From NCBI GenBank assembly GCA_031257735.1, contig JAIROC010000046.1, positions 1 through 13,556 of the forward strand: a stretch of 13,556 bases of DNA, given 5' to 3'. The position numbers were made by a program, and so were the translations under genes. The notes under the pieces are model-generated. The model searched no databases and was not told the DNA's origin. It saw only the letters and a program-made list of their open reading frames with translations. This document shows positions 1 to 7,896 of this stretch, piece after piece. The stretch's first letter is position 1; every line of letters begins with the position of its first letter. Source of the DNA: Bacteroidales bacterium. GTDB taxonomy: Bacteria; Bacteroidota; Bacteroidia; Bacteroidales; WCHB1-69.

Positions 1-1
1 G

Positions 2-169
2 GCTACTGATGTACAAATCTATAATATAACGGGGCAATTGATACAAAAAGAAACTGCAGTTATGGGAGATGTAAACATGGATGTCAGTAATTTATCCAAT
101 GGCATCTATATTCTCAAAATGCAAAGCGGTAAAAACATTCGTACAGAAAAAATACAAATTATTCGATAA
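2..169 (+). CDS. C-terminal fragment of a T9SS-secreted protein (type A sorting domain)
   Basis: An open frame runs in from the left edge and stops at TAA 167-169, leaving 55 residues; the start lies outside the window. The fragment has the pattern of the Por secretion system (type IX) C-terminal sorting domain: VQIYNITGQLIQ, a short variable stretch, then VNMDVSNLSNGIYILKM and a final strand rich in Lys and Ile. In this family the domain folds as a beta-sandwich, directs cargo through the type IX translocon and is usually removed at the cell surface. The domain says nothing about the function of the missing mature protein. The gene is followed 30 nt later by a strong terminator, so it is the last gene of its transcript. 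Confidence 0.85.
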   Translation, partial: ATDVQIYNITGQLIQKETAVMGDVNMDVSNLSNGIYILKMQSGKNIRTEKIQIIR

Positions 170-198
170 ATTATTTTTTAGGTTTAAATAATGTGGAA

Positions 199-226
199 GG
201 CAACAGAAATTCTGTTGCCTTTTTTT
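199..226 (+). terminator. Rho-independent terminator
   Basis: GGCAACAGA (199-207) pairs perfectly with TCTGTTGCC (211-219) around a three-base loop and is followed at once by seven T (220-226). It ends the transcript of the T9SS cargo gene and separates it from the downstream genes. Confidence 0.92.
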
Positions 227-424
227 GGTGCGACGTGCATAGTTTATAGCTAAGAGGTGAAAGTCGTGTGAGAGGTCGAAACAGAAACTAATCCCGTTTC
301 TTCTATTCGATTCACACTCTCCCCTACCCTGCCTACTATTAATCATTACATTCCCAAAAAGAGTACATCAATTCATTTCTCCAATGTATAATCGTAATCA
401 AAGAATAATGATAAAGGGCTAAAA

Positions 425-470
425 GATCGCAATGACGTCGTTGTTTAAACGTTTTTGTGTATTTTCATAC
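425..470 (-). repeat. Dispersed intergenic repeat, copy 1 (CGTCATTGCGATC type)
   Basis: Read on the minus strand, this stretch begins GTATGAAAATACACAAAAAC and ends CAACGACGTCATTGCGATC. It matches 5736-5777 on the + strand at roughly four bases in five. Its last 19 bases match 12775-12793 with one difference. All three copies are intergenic. The CGTCATTGCGA core recalls a palindromic repeat type I remember from many bacterial genomes; that link is from memory. Confidence 0.6.
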
Positions 471-562
471 ATTATCTTTGACCCTTTTCTCCCTTTCGCC
501 TCTTTTTCTTTCATTTTCATCCGTAAGAGCAGCGTAGCTCATTTTCAATTTTCAACTTTCAA

Positions 563-610
563 TTTTCAATTAATGAAGTTTTCAATTAATGAAGTTTTCA
601 ATTAACGAAG
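563..610 (+). repeat. Three tandem 16-bp repeats upstream of a promoter
   Basis: TTTTCAATTAATGAAG occurs at 563-578 and 579-594, and with one change (AACGAAG end) at 595-610. The array ends 22 bases before the promoter-like box at 633-640. It could be a simple slippage product or a spacer or binding array that affects expression. Confidence 0.8.
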
Positions 611-632
611 TGTATAATCCAAAAAAATCATG

Positions 633-640
633 TACCTTTG
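633..640 (+). promoter_or_regulatory. Bacteroidota-type -7 box (TACCTTTG)
   Basis: TACCTTTG matches the TAnnTTTG consensus used by the Bacteroidota primary sigma factor and sits about 25 bases before the ATG at 665. No clear -33 TTTG is seen at the usual distance, where the 16-bp repeats end. It probably drives the two-gene unit 665-5710. Confidence 0.55.
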
Positions 641-664
641 TGTCCTGAAATAATTTATTGATTG

Positions 665-3600
665 ATGACGATAAGAGACAGGTTTTATTTTTGTTTTGTT
701 CTGCAAATGAAGATGATTTGTTTAATTGTATTATGTTGTGTGCTTTCATATTCGGCAGCTGCGCAATTTTATAGTGGACATAATTTGAAATTCGGGAAAA
801 GTCGTATACAGTATGAAAAGCGTTTATGGAGTTATTATCGTACGCCTGTTGCTGATATTTACTATTACCCGCAAAGTAAATCATTGGCTATTATCGCCTC
901 TGAACATGTCCAAAAAACAGTATCGGAACTCGAACATAAATTGGGTATCAATCTTCAACGTAAAATACAAATAATCATCTACGCCAGACAATCCGATTTG
1001 ATGCAATCCAATATCGGATTAGAAACAATAGATGTTTACAACACAGGTGGTATTACCCCCATTTACGGAGATAAAATTTTTTTGTACTTTAAAGGAAATC
1101 TAAATACTTTTTTAGAAGATTTACGGGGAGGGATTGCAGGTTTGTTTGTCAATTATTTTATTGTAGGCGGAACAATGGGATCAAATATATCGGCAAGTTA
1201 TTCCTCTTCTTTTCCGATATGGTTTACAGACGGATTGAGCGCCTATTTCTCTCAAGAATGGACGTCAGACCTTGATAACATCACAAAAGACGGTATCAAA
1301 AGTAATCGATATAAAAAAATACATCATCTATCCCAAAAAGAACAACAGATTGCTGGCTTTTCTTTTTGGAGATATATTGTCAAAAAATATGGAGAAAATA
1401 TAATCCCTGTTATCCTGTATTATGCAAGTTCAACCCGTAACTACGAAAAAGCGATACTCTATGCTTTACGTCTGTCTTTTGAGGAGGTTCTTTCGGAATG
1501 GATAAACTATTACAGTAAGCTCTACGCCGATAACCCTAACGAAGAAACTGTAAATGCTTCCCTGTTTAAGTACAAAAAAAATACAAACTATTTATATCCG
1601 AAAATTTCTCCCGATGGAGAACAGCTTGCCTATATCTCCAACTTGGACGGACGAATAAAAATATGGATTACAAATCTGCAAAACCATAAACGAAAATGTA
1701 TCTATCGTTCCAATTATCGCATAGATAACAATCCCGATTACAGTCATCCTTTACTTGCATGGCATCCTTCGGGTAATTTTTTAATGGTCATGAAAGAATA
1801 TCATGACAAAGTTTATCTGCAACCTTATCTGCTCAATAAAAAGAAATGGGATAAAAAACAAATTGTCTTTATCAATAAAATTCTTAACTTTTCCTATTCT
1901 TCGGATGGACGGTATATTGCTTTGTCGGGAGCAAAAGATGGTCAGTCGGATATTTATCTTTATAATGTAGCTTCCCGTTCTCTCGAACAAATCACCAACG
2001 ATAAAGCCGATGACTTTTCGCCCCGATTTATTCGGAATAACAGCCAAATCATATTTAGTTCCAATCGACAAAATGACACCATAAACGCCGATAAAGATAA
2101 CTGTCAGGAAGGAAAATATGACTTGTTTATTTATAACCTGACGGAAAAAGATAATGCCAACAAATTATTAAACCGTATTACCTTCACTCCGCAGGCAAAT
2201 GAAATTTATGCCATGGATGCTGAAAAAAATTATATCTCCTTTATCAGTGATTGGAATGGTATCCAAAATCGTTATCTGGGCGAGTTCAAAAATGTAATCA
2301 GTCATGTTGATACAGCTGTTCATTATACTTATCGTGTTCAGTGGTATCCCGTGAGTAATTACAATACAGGTATTCATTTTCAAGACATAAATATTTCCAA
2401 TGCAACAGCAGCTCAACAAATCTTTCGCAAAGGACGATGGATAATCGGTACGGAAAATTATACCCGCTTCTCCGACTTGCCTCGACAGTCTCTTACGCCT
2501 GTTTCTTCTTCAATTATTGGCAGCGATACCCTGTCTATTCATGATAGTGTTCAACAAGAACAAACACCTAAACGTTTACGACAAAGTAGACTTTCAGACT
2601 TCAATCTTCCAAGCGTCGATACCAATGTAACTGCAAATAATAATCAATTTACCATCCCCAATCCAATAGAAGAACAGGAGTCATTAATCCCGCGCAATTA
2701 CGAAGTTCAATATTTTATCAATACCATGACAACACAAATTGATTTCAGTTATTTGAATACTTCCTATCAACAGTTTGTCAAGGCAAAACAGCCTATTTAT
2801 CTCAATCCGGGATTAAACGCCTTTTTGATGGTTAGCATTCGCGATTTAATGGAAGATTATCGTATGACAGGAGGCGTTCGCATTTCGGTAGACCTAAATA
2901 ATATTGAGTTTCTTTACAGTTACGAAAACCTGAAAAATCGTTTAGACAGACAGATTGTATTACATTATCAATCCATCAAGTCCTTCGATGGAGTGTATAA
3001 TATTCGTCAGCAAAACGTAAATTTACATTACATACTTAAATACCCTTTCGACAGGGTGAACAGTCTGCATACTACGTTTACATTACAATACAATCGTTAC
3101 GACCTCCGCGCTATCGACGATTACAGTCTGGAAAAACAACCCGAACATAAATTCTGGCTCGGTACAAAGGCTGAATATATTATTGATAATACCCGTCTTG
3201 TGAATATTAATATGCTAAATGGATTTAGGGGAAAATTATTTGCCGAATTTTTCTGTACTCCAAATAAAAGTTTTAACAACATGGCTGTTTTCGGACTTGA
3301 TATGCGACACTATGCCAGATTACACAGAACATTGATCTGGGCAAATCGATTTGCGGCAAGTACATCCGCAGGAAAAAATCGCCTCATTTATTACATGGGA
3401 GGCGTAGATAATTGGATGTTCCCGCGATTTAATCAAGAAATATCTATCGATACCTCCGTGAATTATAGTTACCAAACACTCGCAACCAATATGCGTGGAT
3501 TTACACAAAATATCCGCAATGGAACTAATTTTTTTGTACTCAATTCCGAGTTTCGATTTCAGATAGCAAGCTGTTTTTCCAAAAAACCATTGCGAAATGA

Positions 3601-3886
3601 ATTTTTACAGTCGTTACAACTTATTCTTTTCGGGGATATTGGTACGGCTTGGGTGGGATTGCATCCTTATCTGGATAACAATGCTCTTTTCACAAAGACC
3701 ATCCAAAGCGGAGATATTACTATCACTGTCAAACAACAAACAGAACCTATTGTCGGAGGTTTTGGTTTGGGTATGCGATTTCAGTTGTTCAGTTATTTTA
3801 TTCGTTTGGATTATGCTTGGGGGGTTGAAAACTATAAAATCAATAAGAAAGGCGTATTCTATCTCTCTTTCAATTTGGACTTCTAA
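665..3886 (+). CDS. Envelope protein: degenerate peptidase-MA-like domain, TolB-type beta-propeller and C-terminal outer-membrane barrel
   Basis: About 1,073 residues. The N-terminus has a signal peptide (ICLIVLCCVLSYSAAA, cleavage likely before Gln34). The ATG at 707 would give a standard 19-residue signal and is a good alternative start; a TTG at 662 is less likely. Residues about 40-290 resemble the peptidase-MA-like (gluzincin) fold, including the characteristic WFTDGLSAY segment (186-194), but the HExxH site reads RGGIAG (154-159), so the metal ligands are missing. Residues about 310-560 carry PD40/WD40-like strands (KISPDGEQLAYIS, SYSSDGRYIALSG). From about 680 to the end the sequence alternates like beta-strands and finishes in Phe (FNLDF), as outer-membrane barrels do. 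The likely location is the outer membrane with a periplasmic or surface propeller. The substrate is unknown. The ABC exporter gene follows after 3 nt. Confidence 0.75.
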   Translation: MTIRDRFYFCFVLQMKMICLIVLCCVLSYSAAAQFYSGHNLKFGKSRIQYEKRLWSYYRTPVADIYYYPQSKSLAIIASEHVQKTVSELEHKLGINLQRKIQIIIYARQSDLMQSNIGLETIDVYNTGGITPIYGDKIFLYFKGNLNTFLEDLRGGIAGLFVNYFIVGGTMGSNISASYSSSFPIWFTDGLSAYFSQEWTSDLDNITKDGIKSNRYKKIHHLSQKEQQIAGFSFWRYIVKKYGENIIPVILYYASSTRNYEKAILYALRLSFEEVLSEWINYYSKLYADNPNEETVNASLFKYKKNTNYLYPKISPDGEQLAYISNLDGRIKIWITNLQNHKRKCIYRSNYRIDNNPDYSHPLLAWHPSGNFLMVMKEYHDKVYLQPYLLNKKKWDKKQIVFINKILNFSYSSDGRYIALSGAKDGQSDIYLYNVASRSLEQITNDKADDFSPRFIRNNSQIIFSSNRQNDTINADKDNCQEGKYDLFIYNLTEKDNANKLLNRITFTPQANEIYAMDAEKNYISFISDWNGIQNRYLGEFKNVISHVDTAVHYTYRVQWYPVSNYNTGIHFQDINISNATAAQQIFRKGRWIIGTENYTRFSDLPRQSLTPVSSSIIGSDTLSIHDSVQQEQTPKRLRQSRLSDFNLPSVDTNVTANNNQFTIPNPIEEQESLIPRNYEVQYFINTMTTQIDFSYLNTSYQQFVKAKQPIYLNPGLNAFLMVSIRDLMEDYRMTGGVRISVDLNNIEFLYSYENLKNRLDRQIVLHYQSIKSFDGVYNIRQQNVNLHYILKYPFDRVNSLHTTFTLQYNRYDLRAIDDYSLEKQPEHKFWLGTKAEYIIDNTRLVNINMLNGFRGKLFAEFFCTPNKSFNNMAVFGLDMRHYARLHRTLIWANRFAASTSAGKNRLIYYMGGVDNWMFPRFNQEISIDTSVNYSYQTLATNMRGFTQNIRNGTNFFVLNSEFRFQIASCFSKKPLRNEFLQSLQLILFGDIGTAWVGLHPYLDNNALFTKTIQSGDITITVKQQTEPIVGGFGLGMRFQLFSYFIRLDYAWGVENYKINKKGVFYLSFNLDF

Positions 3887-3889
3887 CTT

Positions 3890-5710
3890 ATGACTAATCA
3901 TTTCAAACGAATAATTCGCTATATAAAACCCTATCGACTGTATATTGTCAAGGCGTTTTTGTGTAATATGATGTATGCCTTTTTTTCTCTTTTCACCTTG
4001 GGGATGATTGTTCCGTTTATTTCTATTTTGTTTGGGTTGATAGACCCCGTTACGGTTCGACCTGCATTGAGTTTATCTACGGATGCTATTGTTCATACGC
4101 TTTCTTATTATATTACGTGGTTCAATATGCAATATGGTATTTTTGAGGCATTGATGTTTGTTTCTGGGGTTTTCATTATTTGTTCGCTACTTTCAAATGT
4201 GTTTCATTTTTTGGGAATGTATTATCTTACACCCGTCAATGCAAATGCAACACGGGATATTCGGAACGATTTATTTTACAAAATACTGATACTACCCCTT
4301 TCTTTTTACACAAAACATAAAGCAGGAGATATGCTCACGCGATTTAATGCCGATTTACACGAAGTTGATACGGCTTTGATCCGATGTACGATTGATGTTT
4401 TATTACGACAGCCTTTGGTTATTATTGTTTTTGTTGGGACATTATGGATAATCAGTCCGCTATTGACGGTTTTATCCTTATTAATCTTTCCTTTTGTGAA
4501 CTTTACTACCAGAAAAATAAGTAAAGCCATCCGAAGAAAAGCCTTACAGGTACAAACAGAACTTGGTACAGTAGCATCCATGTACGAAGAAACGATTTCG
4601 GGATTACGAATTATCAAAGGTTTTTCTGCACAACATTATTTTCTTTCAAAATTCAAACATACCAACGGACGCTTTGCCAAATATTCAATAAAAATACTGC
4701 GATACCTCGAACTGTCAGCTCCTGTTTCCGAATTGCTAACGCTCATTAGTTTGTTATGTATTATTTTGACAGGTGGAATTTTGATGATGAAAAATGAAAG
4801 TATGCAGGCAAATAGTTTAATTCTTTTTGTGCTTGTTTTCGCGAGACTGATACCTCCTATTCAGACATCCATAAGAGGATACGGTTACATACAAAAAGGA
4901 TTAATTTCTGCAGCGCGTATTTTTGAAATATTGGACAGCGACGAAAAAATAATCGAAGCCCCCAACGCTATTCCTGTCAAAACATTTGAACACAGTATTG
5001 TTTTGAACGATGTCAGTTTTGCCTACGATAATGAAATTGTATTACACAATATTCACTTAGAAATAAAAAAAGGAGAAACCATTGCTTTGGTAGGTCATTC
5101 GGGGGGGGGGAAATCTACCATCATAAACCTTTTGCTTCGCTTCTACGACATTGATCATGGTGAAATACAGATTGACAATCGCAATATCAAAGATTATATT
5201 ATATCGGATGTTCGTACACTTTTTGGTGTTGTAACGCAGGACGTCATCTTATTTAATGATACCGTTTACAACAACATTTGTCTAAGTAACATACACGCCG
5301 ACAAATCTAACGTAATACAGGCAGCTAAAAATGCGGGCGCTCACGATTTCATTATGGAAATGCCCCATCAGTACGATACCATCATCGGAGATAGAGGCGC
5401 TAAACTGTCAGGCGGGCAACGACAACGATTAAGTATTGCCAGAGCTATCGTTCAAAATCCTGCTATTCTCCTGCTCGACGAAGCTACTTCTGCTTTAGAC
5501 AGTCATTCCGAACAAATTGTTCAACATGCGCTTGAGTTTTTAATGCAAAACAGAACTTCGATTATCATTGCGCATCGTTTGTCTACCATTCAAAATGCCA
5601 ACAGAATTATTGTCTTGAAAGATGGTCGGATTATAGAAGAAGGTTCTCACAGGGAACTACTCGCTAAACAAGGTGAATATTATAAATTAGTTTCCCTGCA
5701 AGAATTGTAA
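3890..5710 (+). CDS. MsbA-like ABC exporter (fused permease and ATPase)
   Basis: 606 residues, the usual size of a homodimeric type IV ABC exporter half-transporter. About six hydrophobic helices fill residues 15-325. The nucleotide-binding domain follows, with Walker A GHSGGGKST (402-410), Q-loop Gln450, signature LSGGQ (506-510), Walker B ILLLDEATSALD (Asp530, Glu531) and H-loop His562. All catalytic positions are intact. The closest well-known relatives are MsbA, which flips lipid A core across the inner membrane, and multidrug or lipid exporters; the exact substrate cannot be read from sequence. It starts 3 nt after the stop of the barrel-protein gene, so the two are probably co-transcribed and may both serve the envelope. 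The Walker A codons contain a run of ten G (5101-5110) that could make the gene prone to frameshift. Confidence 0.93.
   Translation: MTNHFKRIIRYIKPYRLYIVKAFLCNMMYAFFSLFTLGMIVPFISILFGLIDPVTVRPALSLSTDAIVHTLSYYITWFNMQYGIFEALMFVSGVFIICSLLSNVFHFLGMYYLTPVNANATRDIRNDLFYKILILPLSFYTKHKAGDMLTRFNADLHEVDTALIRCTIDVLLRQPLVIIVFVGTLWIISPLLTVLSLLIFPFVNFTTRKISKAIRRKALQVQTELGTVASMYEETISGLRIIKGFSAQHYFLSKFKHTNGRFAKYSIKILRYLELSAPVSELLTLISLLCIILTGGILMMKNESMQANSLILFVLVFARLIPPIQTSIRGYGYIQKGLISAARIFEILDSDEKIIEAPNAIPVKTFEHSIVLNDVSFAYDNEIVLHNIHLEIKKGETIALVGHSGGGKSTIINLLLRFYDIDHGEIQIDNRNIKDYIISDVRTLFGVVTQDVILFNDTVYNNICLSNIHADKSNVIQAAKNAGAHDFIMEMPHQYDTIIGDRGAKLSGGQRQRLSIARAIVQNPAILLLDEATSALDSHSEQIVQHALEFLMQNRTSIIIAHRLSTIQNANRIIVLKDGRIIEEGSHRELLAKQGEYYKLVSLQEL
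5101..5110 (+). repeat. Ten-G homopolymer inside the Walker A codons
   Basis: Ten consecutive G span the last base of Ser404 and the codons of Gly405-407. Losing one G brings a TAA into frame at 5124-5126. Gaining one G brings a TGA into frame at 5152-5154. Either change removes nearly the whole ATPase domain. Confidence 0.95.
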
Positions 5711-5731
5711 AAGCACGAAAGAACGAAAGAA

Positions 5732-5824
5732 GGCTGTATGAAAACACACAAAAGCGTCCAAACAACACCGTCATGGGTAGAGCGTAGCGACGTCTGTTGT
5801 TGCGGGGGTACTTTTCACACAGCC
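5732..5824. repeat. Long imperfect hairpin, overlapping dispersed repeat copy 2
   Basis: GGCTGT.TGAAAA at 5732-5744 pairs with TTTTCA.ACAGCC at 5812-5824. Inside it, AACAACA (5761-5767) pairs with TGTTGTT (5795-5801), and CGTC (5769-5772) with GACG (5789-5792). The left part (5736-5777) is copy 2 of the dispersed repeat at 425-470. It lies 21 bases after the ABC exporter stop. There is no T-tract, so it is not a standard terminator; it could stabilise the mRNA 3' end or be a small non-autonomous mobile repeat. Confidence 0.6.
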
Positions 5825-5884
5825 TCAAACGTAAAATAACCCGATTTCAGCTTTGTGGAACTTCCCGCAAACGAAAAATTCCCC

Positions 5885-5914
5885 GTTCGGACGAGGTTCT
5901 ACCTCGTTCGCTCT
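5885..5914 (+). repeat. Left copy of a 30-bp inverted repeat flanking the methyltransferase gene
   Basis: Starts GTTCGGACGAGGTTCTA. It matches the reverse complement of 7688-7717 at 26 of 30 positions, so the two copies face each other across the methyltransferase gene. The core AGGTTCTACCT (5894-5904) recurs at 12815-12825. The rest of 5711-6068 holds the hairpin before it and a promoter box after it, with no supported gene. Confidence 0.8.
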
Positions 5915-6042
5915 ATCCGAGCAGGCTATGCCTGCATTTATTTTTAATACGTTTTCCATTTTCGAAATGCTGATATGGGTAGATGAAAGCATTTGCAGGT
6001 GAAAGATAAAAGGAGGCGATATTTTTCCAACAAAAAAAACAC

Positions 6043-6050
6043 TACCTTTG
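6043..6050 (+). promoter_or_regulatory. Bacteroidota-type -7 box (TACCTTTG) before the methyltransferase
   Basis: TACCTTTG fits the TAnnTTTG consensus and lies 18 bases before the ATG at 6069, giving a very short leader. No clear -33 element is present; the upstream sequence there is a T-run. Confidence 0.6.
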
Positions 6051-6068
6051 CAACTTAAAAGATAAAAA

Positions 6069-7661
6069 ATGATTGCAGCAACAGATAATTTATTAACCAT
6101 CAAAGAAGCAAGTGAGTGGGCAAGCAACTACATCGGAAAAAATGTAACCGTTTCCAATATTTCCTACCTTATTCAATACGGCAGAATAAAAAAGTTTGGC
6201 AATAATGGTTCGACACAGGTTTCCAAAATCGACCTTTTGAACTATTATCAATCCTATAACGGTGCAAGGGAAGTGAATTTTAAAGAAAAACTGGGCGAAG
6301 ATTTGAATTGGGCATTATCATTTGAGCAATACAAAGAAGCCGAAACAACGAAACATGTCCATCGGTTGCATCCCTACAAAGGCAAGTTTATTCCGCAATT
6401 GGTTGAATATTTTTTGGATAGCCACACCGATAAATTCAAAACCGAAACTTATTTCCAAAAAGGCGATATTGTGCTTGACCCTTTTTCGGGTAGCGGCACA
6501 ACAATGGTACAAGCCTGCGAATTGAATATGCACGCTGTTGGTATTGATGTTTCAGCATTTAACACATTGATGGGAAATTGTAAAGTAGCAAAATACGATA
6601 TTGACGATTTACGAAACGAAATTGTTCGTATAACCGATGCATTGACGGTTTTTATTAAAAAATCAAATGCCGTTGAATTTGAAGAAAATCTATTGCAGGC
6701 ATTAAATACATTTAACAACCAATATTTTCCCGTACCTGATTATAAATACCGTTTGAGAATGGGAGAAATTGACGAGACAAAATATGCAGCAGAAAAAGAA
6801 ACGCTATTTTTGCCCATATTTGAACGATTGGTAAAACAATACAATATAAAATTGCGTCAGGAAACGAACAGTACATTTTTAGATAAATGGTATTCGCAAC
6901 ATATCCGTGACGAAATTGAACTTGTTTTTACAGAAATAAAGAAAATCAAAAATGTTCAGACCAAGAAAATTATTAGCGTTATTTTAAGCCGTACTATCCG
7001 AAGTTGCCGCGCAACAACTCATGCCGATTTAGCCACGCTTTTAGAGCCGATAACAACTACTTACTATTGCAGCAAGCATGGAAAAATGTGTAAACCATTA
7101 TTTTCTATACTAAAATGGTGGAAAACTTATTCTAAAGATACGGTCAATCGCCTGCTTCAATTTGACAGGTTAAGAACCGGAACTTACCAACTCTGTTTGA
7201 CAGGCGACAGTCGCAAAATTAACATCTTTGAACAGGTGAAAAATAAACATACAGAACTTGGTTCTCTACTTGAAATGCAGAAAATAAACGGTATTTTTTC
7301 TTCCCCGCCTTATGTTGGTTTGATTGATTACCACGAACAACATGCATACGCTTATGATTTGTTCGGTTTTGAACGTAAAGACGAACTGGAAATCGGTCCG
7401 CTTTTCAAAGGACAAACCAAAGAGGCTAAACAGAGTTATATTCAAGGTATTTCCGATGTTTTGAATAATTGTAAAAAATATTTGGTTGACGATTACAATG
7501 TATTTTTAGTAGCGAACGATAAATATAATATGTATCCGACTATTGCCGAAAATGCAGGGATGAAGATAGTTAATCAATTCAATCGTCCGGTGCTGAACAG
7601 GACAGAAAAGGATAAAACAGCTTATTCTGAAACGATATTTCATTTAAAAGAAATGGGTTAA
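6069..7661 (+). CDS. Solitary site-specific DNA methyltransferase (N4-cytosine or N6-adenine)
   Basis: 530 residues. Two class-defining motifs are clear: the SAM-binding loop DPFSGSGTT (137-145) and the catalytic SSPPY (411-415). In N4/N6 amino-methyltransferases SPPY is typical of N4-cytosine enzymes and DPPY of N6-adenine enzymes, so N4-methylcytosine is the better guess. The SAM motif precedes the catalytic motif by about 265 residues, leaving room for a target-recognition region between them (alpha-like order). Residues about 8-60 (TIKEASEWAS through DLLNYYQ) look like an excisionase/MerR-type helix-turn-helix, which may help bind DNA. No restriction endonuclease gene is visible on either side, so in this window it is an orphan. 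The gene has its own promoter-like box and is flanked by inverted 30-bp repeats, which hints at movement as a unit. The target sequence cannot be inferred. Confidence 0.88.
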   Translation: MIAATDNLLTIKEASEWASNYIGKNVTVSNISYLIQYGRIKKFGNNGSTQVSKIDLLNYYQSYNGAREVNFKEKLGEDLNWALSFEQYKEAETTKHVHRLHPYKGKFIPQLVEYFLDSHTDKFKTETYFQKGDIVLDPFSGSGTTMVQACELNMHAVGIDVSAFNTLMGNCKVAKYDIDDLRNEIVRITDALTVFIKKSNAVEFEENLLQALNTFNNQYFPVPDYKYRLRMGEIDETKYAAEKETLFLPIFERLVKQYNIKLRQETNSTFLDKWYSQHIRDEIELVFTEIKKIKNVQTKKIISVILSRTIRSCRATTHADLATLLEPITTTYYCSKHGKMCKPLFSILKWWKTYSKDTVNRLLQFDRLRTGTYQLCLTGDSRKINIFEQVKNKHTELGSLLEMQKINGIFSSPPYVGLIDYHEQHAYAYDLFGFERKDELEIGPLFKGQTKEAKQSYIQGISDVLNNCKKYLVDDYNVFLVANDKYNMYPTIAENAGMKIVNQFNRPVLNRTEKDKTAYSETIFHLKEMG

Positions 7662-7687
7662 ATCTTTTTTGAGGCGCTATAATATAT

Positions 7688-7717
7688 AGCCCGAACGCGA
7701 TAGAACCTCGTCCGAAC
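7688..7717 (-). repeat. Right copy of the 30-bp inverted repeat flanking the methyltransferase gene
   Basis: The reverse complement starts GTTCGGACGAGGTTCTA and matches 5885-5914 at 26 of 30 positions. It begins 26 bases after the methyltransferase stop codon. Confidence 0.8.
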
Positions 7718-7723
7718 AGGGTG

Positions 7724-7744
7724 GTGTCTGTCTATAAAGTATAA
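7724..7744 (+). repeat. Solitary copy of the transposon-like end sequence
   Basis: The 21 bases starting GTGTCTGTCTATAA are identical to 12699-12719, the left end of the 660-bp element beside the operon's other end. The partner end (TTATAGACAGACAC) is not found between here and 7964, so this copy is a remnant or a lone repeat. Confidence 0.8.
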
Positions 7745-7888
7745 AAAAGTATTCTCGCAACAATCAACGCTCCGTACGAAGCCTCCTGTCGCATGATTTT
7801 TTTATCGGACAACTGTGTTTTTCCGTAGTATCTCAAAAAAAAGTTTAACATTATAAAAGGATATTGACAAAGATATTGATATATTTTG

Positions 7889-7896
7889 TATCTTTG
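7889..7896 (+). promoter_or_regulatory. Bacteroidota-type promoter for the biosynthetic operon
   Basis: TATCTTTG matches TAnnTTTG. A TTG (7864-7866) lies 22 bases upstream of it, close to the usual -33 spacing. It is the only strong candidate before the seven closely spaced genes that follow. Confidence 0.65.

Larger units (their letters stand above)
170..664. other. Intergenic region with no supported gene
   Basis: About 495 bases without a convincing gene. It holds the terminator at 199-226, one reverse-strand copy of a dispersed repeat (425-470), a low-complexity stretch of TTTTCAA words (about 541-570) running into three 16-bp tandem repeats (563-610), and a promoter-like box (633-640). 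Open frames on the minus strand here show no recognisable domain and lie across the terminator or repeats, so I treat them as chance. Confidence 0.7.

Noticed and set aside
92..346. Minus-strand 84-codon frame at the left edge
   Set aside because: It overlaps the T9SS domain gene and runs through the perfect terminator hairpin; no domain is recognisable.
3597..3901. Overlapping frames on both strands at the end of the barrel-protein gene
   Set aside because: They shadow the barrel coding sequence, which has clear beta-strand periodicity and the expected terminal Phe in its own frame.
5732..5824. Intrinsic terminator for the ABC exporter transcript
   Set aside because: The hairpin is long and imperfect and has no following T-tract, so it is listed as a repeat instead.
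5738..5839. Short plus-strand frame (MKTHKSVQTTPSW) after the ABC exporter
   Set aside because: It lies wholly within the long hairpin and dispersed repeat, so it is most likely chance.
6069..7661. Complete restriction-modification system
   Set aside because: No nuclease gene lies on either side; flanking DNA is non-coding repeat sequence or belongs to other functional units.
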